From the NCBI RefSeq assembly GCF_016056295.1, contig NZ_JAECZB010000002.1, positions 32,425-96,424 on the forward strand: a DNA stretch of 64,000 nt, read 5' to 3'. The notes beneath the pieces were generated by a model that was given only the letters and a program-made list of their open reading frames with translations, was not told the origin of the DNA and did not search any database. Shown piece by piece: positions 27,894 through 37,150 of this stretch (the stretch's first letter is position 1; every line of letters begins with the position of its first letter). Origin of the DNA: Atlanticothrix silvestris CENA357 (lineage in GTDB: Bacteria > Cyanobacteriota > Cyanobacteriia > Cyanobacteriales > Nostocaceae). The translations under genes were made by a program, and so were the position numbers.

Positions 27894-28150
27894 TTTTAAC
27901 TAGTGTTAAAATACCTCGACAAAAGTAAAGTAACTAAAAATATGATAAATATCCTCTATCTAAAGGTAGAGAAATATCTTACTTCAGGTTGTTAAATTTA
28001 TTCACCTAGAAAATGTTTGGCTATGGTTGGGAGATTAGCCACGTCTCAGTGATTGATTTTTAAGTCTTAATCTTAATCTTCTGACTTCACTGTTAAATCT
28101 AGATGGTTTTCTGATTGAAAAGTATTACTCAAACTAATGTCTTTAATAAG
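27894..28150. other. Spacer between methyltransferase relic and tRNA-Leu
   Basis: About 260 bp without a gene or recognisable element. Confidence 0.4.
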
Positions 28151-28234
28151 TGGGCAGGAGGAGAATCGAACTCCTATGACCGCAAGGTCGCCACATTTTG
28201 AGTGTGGTGCGTCTACCAGTTTCGCCACCCGCCC
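28151..28234 (-). tRNA. tRNA-Leu (CAA)
   Basis: The 84-nt minus-strand sequence folds as a class II tRNA. The 7-bp acceptor stem pairs GGGCGGG with CCTGCCC (one G-U), the anticodon arm is CCACA-CTCAAAA-TGTGG with anticodon CAA, a long variable arm is CGACCTTGCGGTC, and the T arm is AGGAG-TTCGATT-CTCCT. The 3' CCA is not encoded. Confidence 0.96.
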
Positions 28235-28351
28235 TTGGATGCAACTTTACTATTATAACTGTATTTAGTGATTTTGCAACAATCATTAAAATTTAATCTA
28301 AAATTTTTGGGGCAAATGAATGGTTTTAAGGAATTATTGTTTACTTAATCT

Positions 28352-29470
28352 CTAGATATTGACTGATTTTACCAAACTGAAGTCAATATCTTGTAACTGG
28401 GTACAGCCACTAAGGGACATGGCCACATTTAGCTCGTCTTGTAATAAAGAGATGATATGAGATACACCGACTTGTCCTCCTACCGCTAGCCCCCATAAAA
28501 CAGGTCGCCCAATCAGTACTGCTTTAGCTCCTATTGCTAAAGCTTTGAGAATATCAGTACCTCGGCGGATACCGCCATCCATTAACACTTCTATTCTACT
28601 GTCTACCGCTGCTACTATCTCAGCTAGGGCATCTAAAGATGCGATCGCACTATCAAGTTGTCTACCACCATGATTGGAAACAACAATTGCTTTGGCTCCA
28701 TACTCCACAGCATGCAAGGCATCATCTCCTCGTAAAATTCCTTTGAGTACCAAAGGCAATGGGCATATAGACTGCAACCATTCTAAGTCACGCCAAGTAA
28801 CTGCTGGGTTAAGTTGCTGGGCAAAATAAGTAAATAACCCAGATTCACCTTGCTCATGGGAAATATCTAGCTTTGAGATAGTTGCAATATTAGCCAAATG
28901 CAAACCTGGCGGTAAGGCAAATTCGTTACGTTTATCTCTCTCCCGCTGTCCCAATACAGGAGCATCTACAGTTAAGCAAAGGGCTTTGTAACCTGCGGCG
29001 TAAGCTCTTTCTACTAAGGTACGAGTCAACCCTCGATCTTTGTGGATATATAGTTGGAACCATTGCACTGCATTACTTTGGTGAGCTACAGATGCAACTT
29101 CTTCTATGCTTTTAGTAGCCATTGTACTCAATATCATACCCACACCTGCTAATGCGGCAGCTTGTGCTGTGGCAACTTCTCCTTGTGGATGAGCCAGACA
29201 TTGAAAAGCCATCGGTGCAATTAACAATGGTAGTTGCAGAGGTTGTCCTAAAATTGAGGTAGTGAGATTGCGATCGCTCACATCTACTAGCATCCTAGGC
29301 CGCAGTTTGACACGTTCAAAGGCAGCACGATTATCCCGTAGGGTGACTTCATCCCAAGCACCGCTGCTGTAGTAATCAACGGCCATCTGAGACAAGTGCT
29401 TTTTTGCTAGCTGTTCGTACTCAAATAAGTTAATCGGTTGGAAGTGATTTTTTGGTGAGAAATCTGTCAT
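28352..29470 (-). CDS. FMN-dependent 2-hydroxy-acid oxidase (lactate/glycolate oxidase type)
   Basis: A 372-residue soluble TIM-barrel flavoprotein of the glycolate oxidase/lactate oxidase family. Visible are the N-terminal YYSSGAWDE with the substrate-binding Tyr, KLRPRMLVDVSDR, the FMN-binding IAPMAFQCLAHPQGE, LTVDAPVLGQRERDKRN, the catalytic VVSNHGGRQLD (His base and Arg), and DGGIRRGTDILKALAIGAKAVLIGRP for the FMN phosphate. It oxidises an L-2-hydroxy acid to the keto acid, giving H2O2. Nitrogen-fixing cyanobacteria are known to use the homolog as an L-lactate oxidase to scavenge O2; that specificity is an inference here. Confidence 0.93.
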   Translation of the reverse strand: MTDFSPKNHFQPINLFEYEQLAKKHLSQMAVDYYSSGAWDEVTLRDNRAAFERVKLRPRMLVDVSDRNLTTSILGQPLQLPLLIAPMAFQCLAHPQGEVATAQAAALAGVGMILSTMATKSIEEVASVAHQSNAVQWFQLYIHKDRGLTRTLVERAYAAGYKALCLTVDAPVLGQRERDKRNEFALPPGLHLANIATISKLDISHEQGESGLFTYFAQQLNPAVTWRDLEWLQSICPLPLVLKGILRGDDALHAVEYGAKAIVVSNHGGRQLDSAIASLDALAEIVAAVDSRIEVLMDGGIRRGTDILKALAIGAKAVLIGRPVLWGLAVGGQVGVSHIISLLQDELNVAMSLSGCTQLQDIDFSLVKSVNI

Positions 29471-29500
29471 AGTCGCAGTCTATCGTATTAAACCATCAAA

Positions 29501-29746
29501 TTAATTGGTAGTTATAAAATGGCAATGCACACTTGGTATTTTACTGGCTAACTTGCGTTGCCGTTGCGATCGCCAACTTAGACCCATAGCACCTGCGGTT
29601 AAAGAAGACCACAAAGTCGTAGATTCAGGTACAGACTTGAGATTAGTTAAACCATTATTAGAACTAGCCCAACCATACTGTAGATGGTCTACTTCCCAGT
29701 CTATTTTCTGAATCATAAATTTGTATTCTTTTTCTCTAAGAGACAC
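29501..29746 (-). pseudogene. Fragment ending in a PEP-CTERM-like sorting signal
   Basis: An 81-codon minus-strand frame whose second half reads SVPESTTLWSSLTAGAMGLS and then WRSQRQRKLAS: a VPE-like motif, a ~17-residue hydrophobic stretch and a basic end, which is the layout of a PEP-CTERM exosortase signal. Upstream there is no secreted domain or signal peptide; the first codons come from a short repeat (about 29,730-29,760). Most likely the leftover 3' end of an exported protein gene. The match is partial (VPES for VPEP). Confidence 0.4.
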
Positions 29747-29875
29747 TACACGTAGCTTATTTCTCCATAGGCGTGTGCGTCTACACAGATTGTTGAATCA
29801 CGCAATCTTGATATCCAACCCCTAAGCGTTGAATCAACTGTGTAACAATTGAGCCTACTTAAAGGTAGCCTAGTA

Positions 29876-30577
29876 ATGACAAAGGAAACCTTGAGGCGTG
29901 AGTTTATGACAATTGCCGTTCAATCCCCCTATAGCAGCGAACAAGTTGCTGCTTGGTTACGTGGACTGCTTACTGTTGCTTGGGCAGATGGTAACTTTGA
30001 TGCCCAAGAACAGCAATCAATTGCTAGTATCACAAAGGATGAATTAGCTCCCAGTATTCAATGGGATTCGCTAGAGGTAATTACACCGGAAGAATTAGCC
30101 GCCATGTTGGGTAAAGGCACACCAGCAGCGGCCAATTTTTTACGTACAGCAATAATGGTAGCGATCGCAGATGGTACATATTCTGCCAGTGAAGATCAAG
30201 TTCTGCACCAATTGTGCCAAGCCTTAGAACAGCCAGAAACCTTACTAGAGTCTCTGCGTCATACCCTAGAACATCCAGAACAAATTACTGCCACAAACGA
30301 TCTGACAAAGTGTCAAATCGATCAAGCACTCGACCCTCTACGCAACTGGCTGGATGGGTTGGATATTCAAGATCCCAGAGTTGCCCGTTTTTTATGTAAA
30401 ATGATCCCTGCTCAGTGCCCCTTTGAACGGGATGTCACTTTGTTTGGACGCAAAATTGTTCACATTCCGCCCATGTGTAAGCTCAACCCTTTATATGAGC
30501 AACTTGTAGGGTTACGTTTTCGTGCTTTATCTTATTTAGCAGATGAATGTGGTGAAGATGTTTCAGCATATATTTAG
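29876..30577 (+). CDS. TerB-like plus Mo-dependent nitrogenase C-terminal-domain protein
   Basis: A 233-residue protein. The N-terminal ~110 residues have the acidic repeat pattern of TerB-like helical domains (LLTVAWADGNFDAQEQQSI and IMVAIADGTYSASEDQVL). The C-terminal ~80 residues match the Mo-nitro_C family found in cyanobacteria (LDGLDIQDPRVARFLCKMIP, CPFERDV, IPPMCKLNPLYEQLVGLRFRAL). The domain name comes from a nitrogenase-associated annotation; a nitrogenase role is not shown. I start it at ATG 29876 (MTKETLRRE); a TTG 27 bp upstream in frame is less likely. It is followed by obg on the same strand, 169 bp apart. Confidence 0.82.
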   Translation: MTKETLRREFMTIAVQSPYSSEQVAAWLRGLLTVAWADGNFDAQEQQSIASITKDELAPSIQWDSLEVITPEELAAMLGKGTPAAANFLRTAIMVAIADGTYSASEDQVLHQLCQALEQPETLLESLRHTLEHPEQITATNDLTKCQIDQALDPLRNWLDGLDIQDPRVARFLCKMIPAQCPFERDVTLFGRKIVHIPPMCKLNPLYEQLVGLRFRALSYLADECGEDVSAYI

Positions 30578-30617
30578 TTATTAGGCCAGAGCCAACAGTC
30601 AATAGTTAATAATAAAA

Positions 30618-30642
30618 AAGCGGTCACACAACCCGATCGCTT
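30618..30642. terminator. Hairpin after the Mo-nitro_C gene
   Basis: AAGCGGTC pairs with GATCGCTT (8 bp with one G-U) around a 9-base loop, 40 bp after the stop. It lacks a clear T-run on the plus strand, so it may be a weak terminator or a repeat. Confidence 0.35.
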
Positions 30643-30746
30643 CTAAACTGGTAAACAGAAGTAAGTTAAGCTCATCAGCATTTAAGTTGCATATCTAATT
30701 GTGTAGACCCTTAACTATCTATTGACTATTGACTATTGACTAAACC

Positions 30747-31775
30747 ATGCAATTTATTGATCAAGCAGAAATTGAAGTTGAAGCCGGCAAAGGTGGCGAC
30801 GGTATTGTTGCCTTCCGGCGGGAGAAGTACGTACCTGCTGGTGGCCCTTCTGGTGGTAATGGAGGACGAGGCGGTTCAGTGATTTTTGTCGCCGAGGAAA
30901 ATTTGCAAACATTGCTAGACTTCAGATACAAACATCTTTTTAAAGCAGATAATGGCGGTCGTGGTGGGCCGAATAACTGCACTGGGGCAAATGGTAAAGA
31001 TTTGATCATTGAAGTTCCTTGCGGTACGACTATTTATGATGCTGAAACTGGTGAACTACTCGGTGATTTAATTAAATCTGGAGAAAGATTGCGTATTGCC
31101 GCAGGCGGTAAAGGCGGATTAGGTAATCAGCATTTTTTAAGTAACCGTAACCGCGCCCCAGAATATGCCCTCCCAGGATTAGATGGCGAAAGAAAACTGC
31201 TACGTTTAGAGTTGAAGCTGTTGGCAGAAGTGGGGATTATTGGCTTACCAAATGCCGGAAAGTCTACCTTGATTTCATCTTTATCTGCCGCACGCCCTAA
31301 AGTTGCCGACTATCCCTTTACTACCCTGATCCCGAATTTAGGTGTAGTCAAGAAACCCACTGGTGATGGTACAGTTTTCGCTGATATTCCCGGATTAATT
31401 GAGGGTGCTTCCCAAGGGGTGGGTTTAGGACACGATTTCTTGCGCCATATTGAGCGTACCAGGGTACTGCTACACCTGATTGATGCAACTAGCGATGATG
31501 TAGTTAGAGATTACAATACAATTCAGCAAGAATTACAAGCTTATGGACGGGGTTTAGCAGAGCGATCGCAAATTTTGGCACTGAACAAAATTGATGCAGT
31601 TGATAAAGAAACGGTAGATTTAGAGGCGTTAGCTCTTCAGCTGAATCACCTCTCTTACTCCCCAGTTTTCTTAATCTCTGCGGTGACTCAAACTGGTATA
31701 GAGCCAATGTTACAAGAACTTTGGCGAATCCTTGATCAACTCAATGCGGCTGAAGAAGTAGAAGTGTTTGGGTAA
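30747..31775 (+). CDS. obg: Obg/CgtA GTPase
   Basis: A 342-residue GTPase. The N-terminal Obg fold is Gly-rich ([31 protein letters not shown]). The G domain has G1 [11 protein letters not shown]3 [10 protein letters not shown]4 NKID and G5 ISA. Obg binds the 50S ribosomal subunit and couples ribosome maturation with the stringent response. Length is normal for cyanobacteria, without the extra C-terminal OCT domain. The spacer before it has short TTGACTA direct repeats. Confidence 0.97.
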   Translation: MQFIDQAEIEVEAGKGGDGIVAFRREKYVPAGGPSGGNGGRGGSVIFVAEENLQTLLDFRYKHLFKADNGGRGGPNNCTGANGKDLIIEVPCGTTIYDAETGELLGDLIKSGERLRIAAGGKGGLGNQHFLSNRNRAPEYALPGLDGERKLLRLELKLLAEVGIIGLPNAGKSTLISSLSAARPKVADYPFTTLIPNLGVVKKPTGDGTVFADIPGLIEGASQGVGLGHDFLRHIERTRVLLHLIDATSDDVVRDYNTIQQELQAYGRGLAERSQILALNKIDAVDKETVDLEALALQLNHLSYSPVFLISAVTQTGIEPMLQELWRILDQLNAAEEVEVFG

Positions 31776-31797
31776 CTGAATTAAAAAATGTTCGTTC

Positions 31798-31844
31798 GTA
31801 GTGAGGACTTTAGTCCTGCCTTTAGGGACTAAAGTCCCTACTAC
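31798..31844. repeat. GTAGTGAGGACTTTAGTCC palindromic element
   Basis: GTAGTGAGGACTTTAGTCCT and GGGACTAAAGTCCCTACTAC form a ~19-bp imperfect inverted repeat. This is a known type of dispersed palindrome in cyanobacterial genomes. It lies between the convergent obg and ABC exporter genes and could serve as a bidirectional terminator. Confidence 0.7.
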
Positions 31845-31847
31845 AAA

Positions 31848-33686
31848 CTAAATTAGGCTATTTTCAACTGTAGTTGCTGAGCCAGCCTGCATTTGATCCC
31901 GCCAAGACTGGGCATAAAGACCATCTATATTCAATAATTCTTCATGACTACCAGATTCCACAATCTGACCAGCACGCATCACGTGAATCATGTCTGCTTG
32001 CATCGCCAGTGTGAAGCGATGAGTAATCACGATCGCAGTTCTCCCACTAGCCAAACTCCGAAATCTCTCTAGCCAATCGTGTTCAGCCCAAGGATCCATA
32101 GCACTAGTTGGTTCATCTAAAATAATGATTTGGGCGCGTCTAAAAAAAGCCCGTGCGAGGGCGAGACGCTGCCATTGTCCACCACTTAAATCAGTCCCCT
32201 CTGGGAATAATTTACCTAACATGGTGTTATACCCTAAGGGCAAGCGTGAAATTTTTTCATGGATACCAGACGCTTGAGCCGCTGCTTCAATTTCTACTTG
32301 ATTTGATGCTGCTGCTACATCACCCAAGGCGATATTTTCTTTGGCTGTAGTGTAGTAAGGTATTGGAGATTGGAACAAAACAGTAATTAACCGCCGCAGT
32401 TCTTTTACTGAAAAATCACGTATATCTATGCCATCGAATTCAATACTTCCAGAATTAGGATCATAAAAGCGGCACAGAAGCTTAATTAATGTGCTTTTCC
32501 CTGCACCGTTATCACCAACGATCGCCACAATTTTGCCAGCGGGTAACGTGAGGTTAAAGTTGTCTAATACTGCTTCTTGAGTGCCAGGATAACGAAAAGT
32601 AATTTGCCGAAATTTAATTTCCTGTTTCAGTGCTGATGGTGTAGGAATCGGGTTTGAGGGATTGATAATTTGGGGTTTTATTTGTAAAAACTCAAATAAA
32701 TTTCCAATAAATAAGCTATTGCGATAAATTTGCCCCAAGTTACCTAACAAAGACTTGACAATACCCTGTCCTTGATTAAATGCTTGAAAAAATAAAGCTA
32801 AGTCTCCTAAAGTTAAAATTCCCAATAATACTTGTCGCCCCATCCAAGCTAGGGCAATTCCCGTAATAATTAAGGCAATAATTGCTGCAACAAAGCGACC
32901 TATAGTTTGATCTTTGAGGAATTTTAACTGTTCTTTTCTCAGTCGCCGACGCAGATTTTGATAAGACGATTGGAAGTAATCGGCAAAGTCAAATAATCTG
33001 ACTTCTGCTGCCATAGTACTATTTGTCAGCAGATAATCGTAATACATCAGCCATCGGCGATCAGTTGTGGTGCGTTGTGACCATCGATACTGGGCTTTGT
33101 TGAGATATAGCAAAATAAAGAATGCTGGAAAGGCACTAATTACCAAAATGGTAGGCAGCCACAGTCCATAGGGAAGCAAAACCGCAGCCATCGCCAATAA
33201 AGTTACGCTGTTTTGCAATAAGCTACCAGTGCTTTCTAGTAAAGCGAGCGATCGCCCGCTAGCTCCTTCGCGGGCGCGGTTGAGTTTGTCGTTATACTCA
33301 GAGTATTCATAAAAGCCATAATCCACTGCCACTGACTGTTTATGAATTAAGCCACTGATGTGATCTTGTACCAATTCTGATTGAGCTGTGCGAATCCATT
33401 CTGAAGCACTATTTAACAACTCACCCACTAGCATAATGGCTGCCATTAACCCCACTGGTACAAGAATTTTTTGAATACTTGCCCCAGAAATGCCAGAACC
33501 GCTAACTTGTACTAAAGCATTGACTACTCGTGGTGTAAGAGAAATAGAAGCAGCGGGCAGTAATCCTTGAACCAGCAACAAAACCATCCACGCTAAAGTC
33601 CAATAACCAGAAGCATTCCAGACCAAACTGAGAGTTTTTAGCAAATGAGAAAGTACAGTATTAGCGCTGCGGAGTTTGCTGTTCAA
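31848..33686 (-). CDS. Lasso peptide ABC exporter (LasD/McjD type)
   Basis: A 612-residue half-transporter with fused domains. Residues ~1-340 hold six transmembrane helices; the ATPase domain follows, with Walker A GDNGAGKST near residue 390, signature LSGGQ near 499, and Walker B IIILDEPTSAMD. It would work as a homodimer in the inner membrane. As the last gene of the lasso cluster (47 bp after the kinase gene) it most likely exports the mature peptide and gives self-protection, as McjD does for microcin J25. It is not a peptidase-containing exporter, consistent with leader removal by the separate B2 protein. Confidence 0.88.
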   Translation of the reverse strand: MNSKLRSANTVLSHLLKTLSLVWNASGYWTLAWMVLLLVQGLLPAASISLTPRVVNALVQVSGSGISGASIQKILVPVGLMAAIMLVGELLNSASEWIRTAQSELVQDHISGLIHKQSVAVDYGFYEYSEYNDKLNRAREGASGRSLALLESTGSLLQNSVTLLAMAAVLLPYGLWLPTILVISAFPAFFILLYLNKAQYRWSQRTTTDRRWLMYYDYLLTNSTMAAEVRLFDFADYFQSSYQNLRRRLRKEQLKFLKDQTIGRFVAAIIALIITGIALAWMGRQVLLGILTLGDLALFFQAFNQGQGIVKSLLGNLGQIYRNSLFIGNLFEFLQIKPQIINPSNPIPTPSALKQEIKFRQITFRYPGTQEAVLDNFNLTLPAGKIVAIVGDNGAGKSTLIKLLCRFYDPNSGSIEFDGIDIRDFSVKELRRLITVLFQSPIPYYTTAKENIALGDVAAASNQVEIEAAAQASGIHEKISRLPLGYNTMLGKLFPEGTDLSGGQWQRLALARAFFRRAQIIILDEPTSAMDPWAEHDWLERFRSLASGRTAIVITHRFTLAMQADMIHVMRAGQIVESGSHEELLNIDGLYAQSWRDQMQAGSATTVENSLI

Positions 33687-33732
33687 GACTTTAAAACCCT
33701 ATAAATTCTAGAATGATCAATCTACTTTGAGT

Positions 33733-34647
33733 CTATGGGACAGCTAATACTGAACTAGAAGTATCAAGATCTGTGCTGTCATTTTCCAAATCATTCTCAA
33801 CTAATTTCACCAATTCGGGTAAGTCTGCTAAACAAGGCTTGCGAGTGAAGCGGCGGAAACTAACGTTTTTCACAAGCTCAGTAGAAAAACGTAGATGTGA
33901 AGTAACAAATTCTTGCTCTGTCACTGCCATTACAGCACGGGTATGACGTACCAATTCAATAAAGGCTTCCTGGGGTTTTAAACTGGCAATTTCGTGATTG
34001 GTTCCCTTAGACAGTACATAAATCCGGTGTAATGGCAGAGGATTCTGTTGGAAACTGCGATGAGGTAATTTGTAGGCTAGCTTGAATGAATTTTGGGAAA
34101 CCAAAGATAAGCTTTCGGTATCGTGTCCCAAAGAAGCTGCGGCTTCTGGACAAAGTTTGAACTGAGGATAGGCAGGAAAAACGATCGCACGACCTGCGGT
34201 AATTTCCACGGGCATAACATCATCAGTTAAAGTATCATAACCCTGAGTGTGGAATGCTGCCGCTAAAGTCGACTTACCCCAACCAGAACCCCCCATAAAT
34301 GCCACTGCTTTATTATTAATGTCAACACAGCTGGCATGGAGAACCAGCAGCCCTCGCTGTCGCAGTAATACACATAATATCGGCCCTAAAACTAGATTGC
34401 GGAGCAAAGCTGCTTCTATTCCAGGCAACGTATCAATAATAACTTCACGCCCCTGGGATATAACAAACTTACCAACTCCTGCTATGTCTCCTAAAAAATT
34501 GCTACCTTGATCAAATTTCGTCTCAGTCACAGCACTGCCAATCTTACCAAACCGTACAATAACATCTGGATTCCCCTGACTTTCAATCAGTTCCGGCAAG
34601 AGCAACTCAGAAGCAATGCATAAATTGTAGGCTTGATAAACTTTCAT
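33733..34647 (-). CDS. HPr-kinase-like protein of lasso cluster
   Basis: A 304-residue protein with the fold of the C-terminal domain of HPr kinase: Walker A GGSGWGKST at 119-127, preceded by LVLHASCV (His104), and LTDDVMP with Asp142-Asp143. Homologs in other lasso clusters (paeninodin type) phosphorylate the precursor near its C-terminus; others have unknown substrates. I use the ATG at 34647 (MKVYQAYNL); a longer frame to 34719 runs through a short intergenic repeat and adds no homology. Lies between the precursor and exporter genes, same strand. Confidence 0.82.
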   Translation of the reverse strand: MKVYQAYNLCIASELLLPELIESQGNPDVIVRFGKIGSAVTETKFDQGSNFLGDIAGVGKFVISQGREVIIDTLPGIEAALLRNLVLGPILCVLLRQRGLLVLHASCVDINNKAVAFMGGSGWGKSTLAAAFHTQGYDTLTDDVMPVEITAGRAIVFPAYPQFKLCPEAAASLGHDTESLSLVSQNSFKLAYKLPHRSFQQNPLPLHRIYVLSKGTNHEIASLKPQEAFIELVRHTRAVMAVTEQEFVTSHLRFSTELVKNVSFRRFTRKPCLADLPELVKLVENDLENDSTDLDTSSSVLAVP

Positions 34648-34814
34648 ATCCTCTCTGCGACTCCGCGCCTCTGCGTGATAAAAATCCATCTTTGATGAAA
34701 TGCCACAAAGACACACCATAAATTTGGTGATATCCCTGCGGCAATCTAATTAAATCGTTTTCACAAGATCAACTAAAAAGCTTGCAATTTTTCAGCTAGC
34801 TAGATGGATACTTG

Positions 34815-35000
34815 TTATTTATAGTAGAAGTCGATAGAACCGTCACCAGTCGCTGGTTGTCCAGTTGCAGGGTTGGTTGCGGGGCTAGAATTGCCACTAA
34901 AGAACAAGAAATCATTTTGATCGGATTGGCCAAACAGCTGTGTAATTTCTTCAACATTGCCATGAGTTGTTAAAGTGGGTGTGCTATATGGTTTTTTCAT
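34815..35000 (-). CDS. Lasso peptide precursor (A peptide)
   Basis: A 61-residue peptide. The leader has the conserved lasso pattern: Tyr5, Pro8, Leu10, Gly14 and Thr20 in YSTPTLTTHGNVEEIT, with Thr at the -2 position if cleavage follows Gln21. The predicted core is Leu22-Lys61; Asp30 is the ninth residue, so a 9-residue ring from the Leu22 amine to the Asp30 side chain is possible. FLFF (31-34) gives bulky plug candidates. The tail contains three PAT units and ends IDFYYK. At ~40 residues the core is long for the family. Ribosome site GAGGAG lies 8 bases before the ATG. Ring and cleavage site are predictions. Confidence 0.82.
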   Translation of the reverse strand: MKKPYSTPTLTTHGNVEEITQLFGQSDQNDFLFFSGNSSPATNPATGQPATGDGSIDFYYK

Positions 35001-35125
35001 GATTAAAACTCCTCAGTTTGATTTTGTATGTGTATTTTGGGGTAGTACCCCTGAGATTTGGACTTACGGTGTATTTGGGTAGCAGAAAGTACTGCAAGCC
35101 ACAGTTACAACCTGCCAAGGTGGAT

Positions 35126-37150
35126 TTACAGCATCACTTGCTTGTAGTCGAGCCACAAAGCTAAGGTGACTGCTTGCCAAACAGCCATGCTATCTGCATT
35201 GCTAGCTTGATTGTCGGTTGAGATCAACCGTTGATAAGCTGCACGCAGAAAATCTATATCTATGAACTTTTCGATGTTTCCTAGTCGATTTAACATCACT
35301 TCATCCAAAAGCTGGCGATCGCGGTTCAACAAACCATCCACAAAATTTGCTGTTAAATCAGTTTTTCCCCCACGCCATTGCACCTCTTTTGGCAAAATAC
35401 CTTCTAAAGCCCGACGCATCACCATTCGACCCCAGCCTTGGTATAGTTTTTGTTCAGCAGGTAATGCCAAACAAAATTCAATCAATCGTTTATCCATGAA
35501 AGGATGACGAGCTTCCACAGAAAACATCGCCGCATATTGATCCATCTGCTCTAAGGTGTAGGTTAGCAACCCTTGAGTGAGACTACGCCATTGCTCTTCT
35601 TTTACTGTCAAAGGTGGTAATGTAGAACCAGCTAATATCTGCATACGCTCATCCAAGCGAATGCGCTCTGCAAAGTCAGGGTTAACTAAAGAAGTTTGAG
35701 AGACAAGATGAGGAGATTTGTCTTGTTTACGCCACTGTCGCCAAAGTTGCAATATAGGTTCTAGAAGAGGTTTTATTCCGTGATGGATAACTAATAATTT
35801 ACGGGAAACACCAAAATGTTGGTGAATTTGCTGTACTCCTTGAGCAAACGCTATCCATCGCCATTGTTTTGCTAAATCTCGCAGATATGGTAGACCATAA
35901 CTTTGCAATACTGCGGCGTGTGAGACATTATGGTGTGGTGATAAGGCTTTTACTTCTTGGGCAAAAGTTTGCCACTTTCCTTGGTGTAGCAGTTCAGTTA
36001 GTCTAGTTGTGCCGTGACCAACAGTGGTATCGCCATCAAACCCATCCAAACAAATCCGCAATCCCATTTCCTGAGAAATCCGGTTTAAGTTCCAAGGATA
36101 AAAATGACTGGGGCCTAGTAAAGCTTCGTCTTCGTACTGGAAAATTTTGTCTAGGTCAGACAACGGACTAAATTGCTCACCATGAGCATAGTGGGGAATG
36201 AATCCCCCTTGATCAAGCACTGCATTAATGAAGGGACGCTCGTCACATTCAGTAATTTTGTCAAAAATAGTTGAGATGGTATGTAATTGAATTTTTTCTT
36301 CTTTTGCTAGTAGATTCCTTGCTACACAAGTAACAGCAGATGAATCTAATCCGCCGCTTAAATGACTAGCGATCGCAAAGGCGCTACGTAAGCGACAATT
36401 GACAGCCTCTATGAAAATTTTCCGAAATTCTTCTGCATAAGCTGCATTTGACTCTAACTGTAGTTCTCGCTGATCATCAAGTGACCAATATGACCATATA
36501 TAAATGCCTGACTGATTGATAACCAGACTGTGAGCCGGAGGAAGTCGCAAAATGTCTTGGTAAGTGGTGATGGCTTTGTCTGTCATCATTAATGCCAAAT
36601 AATCGGCAATTCTGACTTCGTTTAATCGTCGTGGTACGTCTGGTACACAAAATAGTGCCTTAATTTCTGAAGCGAATAAAAAAATTTGATTGGGTTGGTA
36701 ATAATAATAAAAAGGTTTAATCCCAAAATGATCTCTGGCACAAAATAGAGATTGTTGGCGTTTATCCCAAATAGCAAAGGCAAAGTCACCTAAAAGATAT
36801 TCTGGGCAAGATTCGCCCCACTTTTCATAAGCAGCTAATATAAATTCGCTATCTGTAATTTTTTCTATCGAACGCTCAGGCAGTTTTAATAATGCAATTA
36901 ATTGATCGCGATTATCAATGCGAGCATCCGCAGTAATCACAAGATTGCCTGCTTGATTAATTAAAGGTAGTTTTTCTATTAAGGATTCAGGAGTTGTCCA
37001 TAGCATCCGATGACCCAAACCAACAAACTCTTCAATCCAGATATCTGCATGATCAGGGCCACGATGGGCAAGTATATCAACCATCTTTTCTAGGTCTTGA
37101 TGATTGATAGGATGACTGTTGAGATGATGAATGCCCATGATCCCACTCAT
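35126..37150 (-). CDS. Lasso cyclase (asparagine-synthetase-like, C protein)
   Basis: A 674-residue protein with two domains. The N-terminal glutaminase-like domain (~1-200) has the layout of asparagine synthetase (HRGPDHADIW, SCPEYLLGDFAFAIWD, RDHFGIKPFYY) but lacks the nucleophile Cys2 (Ser here), so it should not hydrolyse glutamine. The synthetase domain has the ATP PP-loop SGGLDSS at 265-271 and the RHPFMDKRLIEFCL segment. It activates the ring Asp and forms the macrolactam. I start at ATG 37150, which overlaps the B2 stop by 4 bases (ATGA); a longer frame to 37240 lies inside B2. Confidence 0.92.
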   Translation of the reverse strand: MSGIMGIHHLNSHPINHQDLEKMVDILAHRGPDHADIWIEEFVGLGHRMLWTTPESLIEKLPLINQAGNLVITADARIDNRDQLIALLKLPERSIEKITDSEFILAAYEKWGESCPEYLLGDFAFAIWDKRQQSLFCARDHFGIKPFYYYYQPNQIFLFASEIKALFCVPDVPRRLNEVRIADYLALMMTDKAITTYQDILRLPPAHSLVINQSGIYIWSYWSLDDQRELQLESNAAYAEEFRKIFIEAVNCRLRSAFAIASHLSGGLDSSAVTCVARNLLAKEEKIQLHTISTIFDKITECDERPFINAVLDQGGFIPHYAHGEQFSPLSDLDKIFQYEDEALLGPSHFYPWNLNRISQEMGLRICLDGFDGDTTVGHGTTRLTELLHQGKWQTFAQEVKALSPHHNVSHAAVLQSYGLPYLRDLAKQWRWIAFAQGVQQIHQHFGVSRKLLVIHHGIKPLLEPILQLWRQWRKQDKSPHLVSQTSLVNPDFAERIRLDERMQILAGSTLPPLTVKEEQWRSLTQGLLTYTLEQMDQYAAMFSVEARHPFMDKRLIEFCLALPAEQKLYQGWGRMVMRRALEGILPKEVQWRGGKTDLTANFVDGLLNRDRQLLDEVMLNRLGNIEKFIDIDFLRAAYQRLISTDNQASNADSMAVWQAVTLALWLDYKQVML

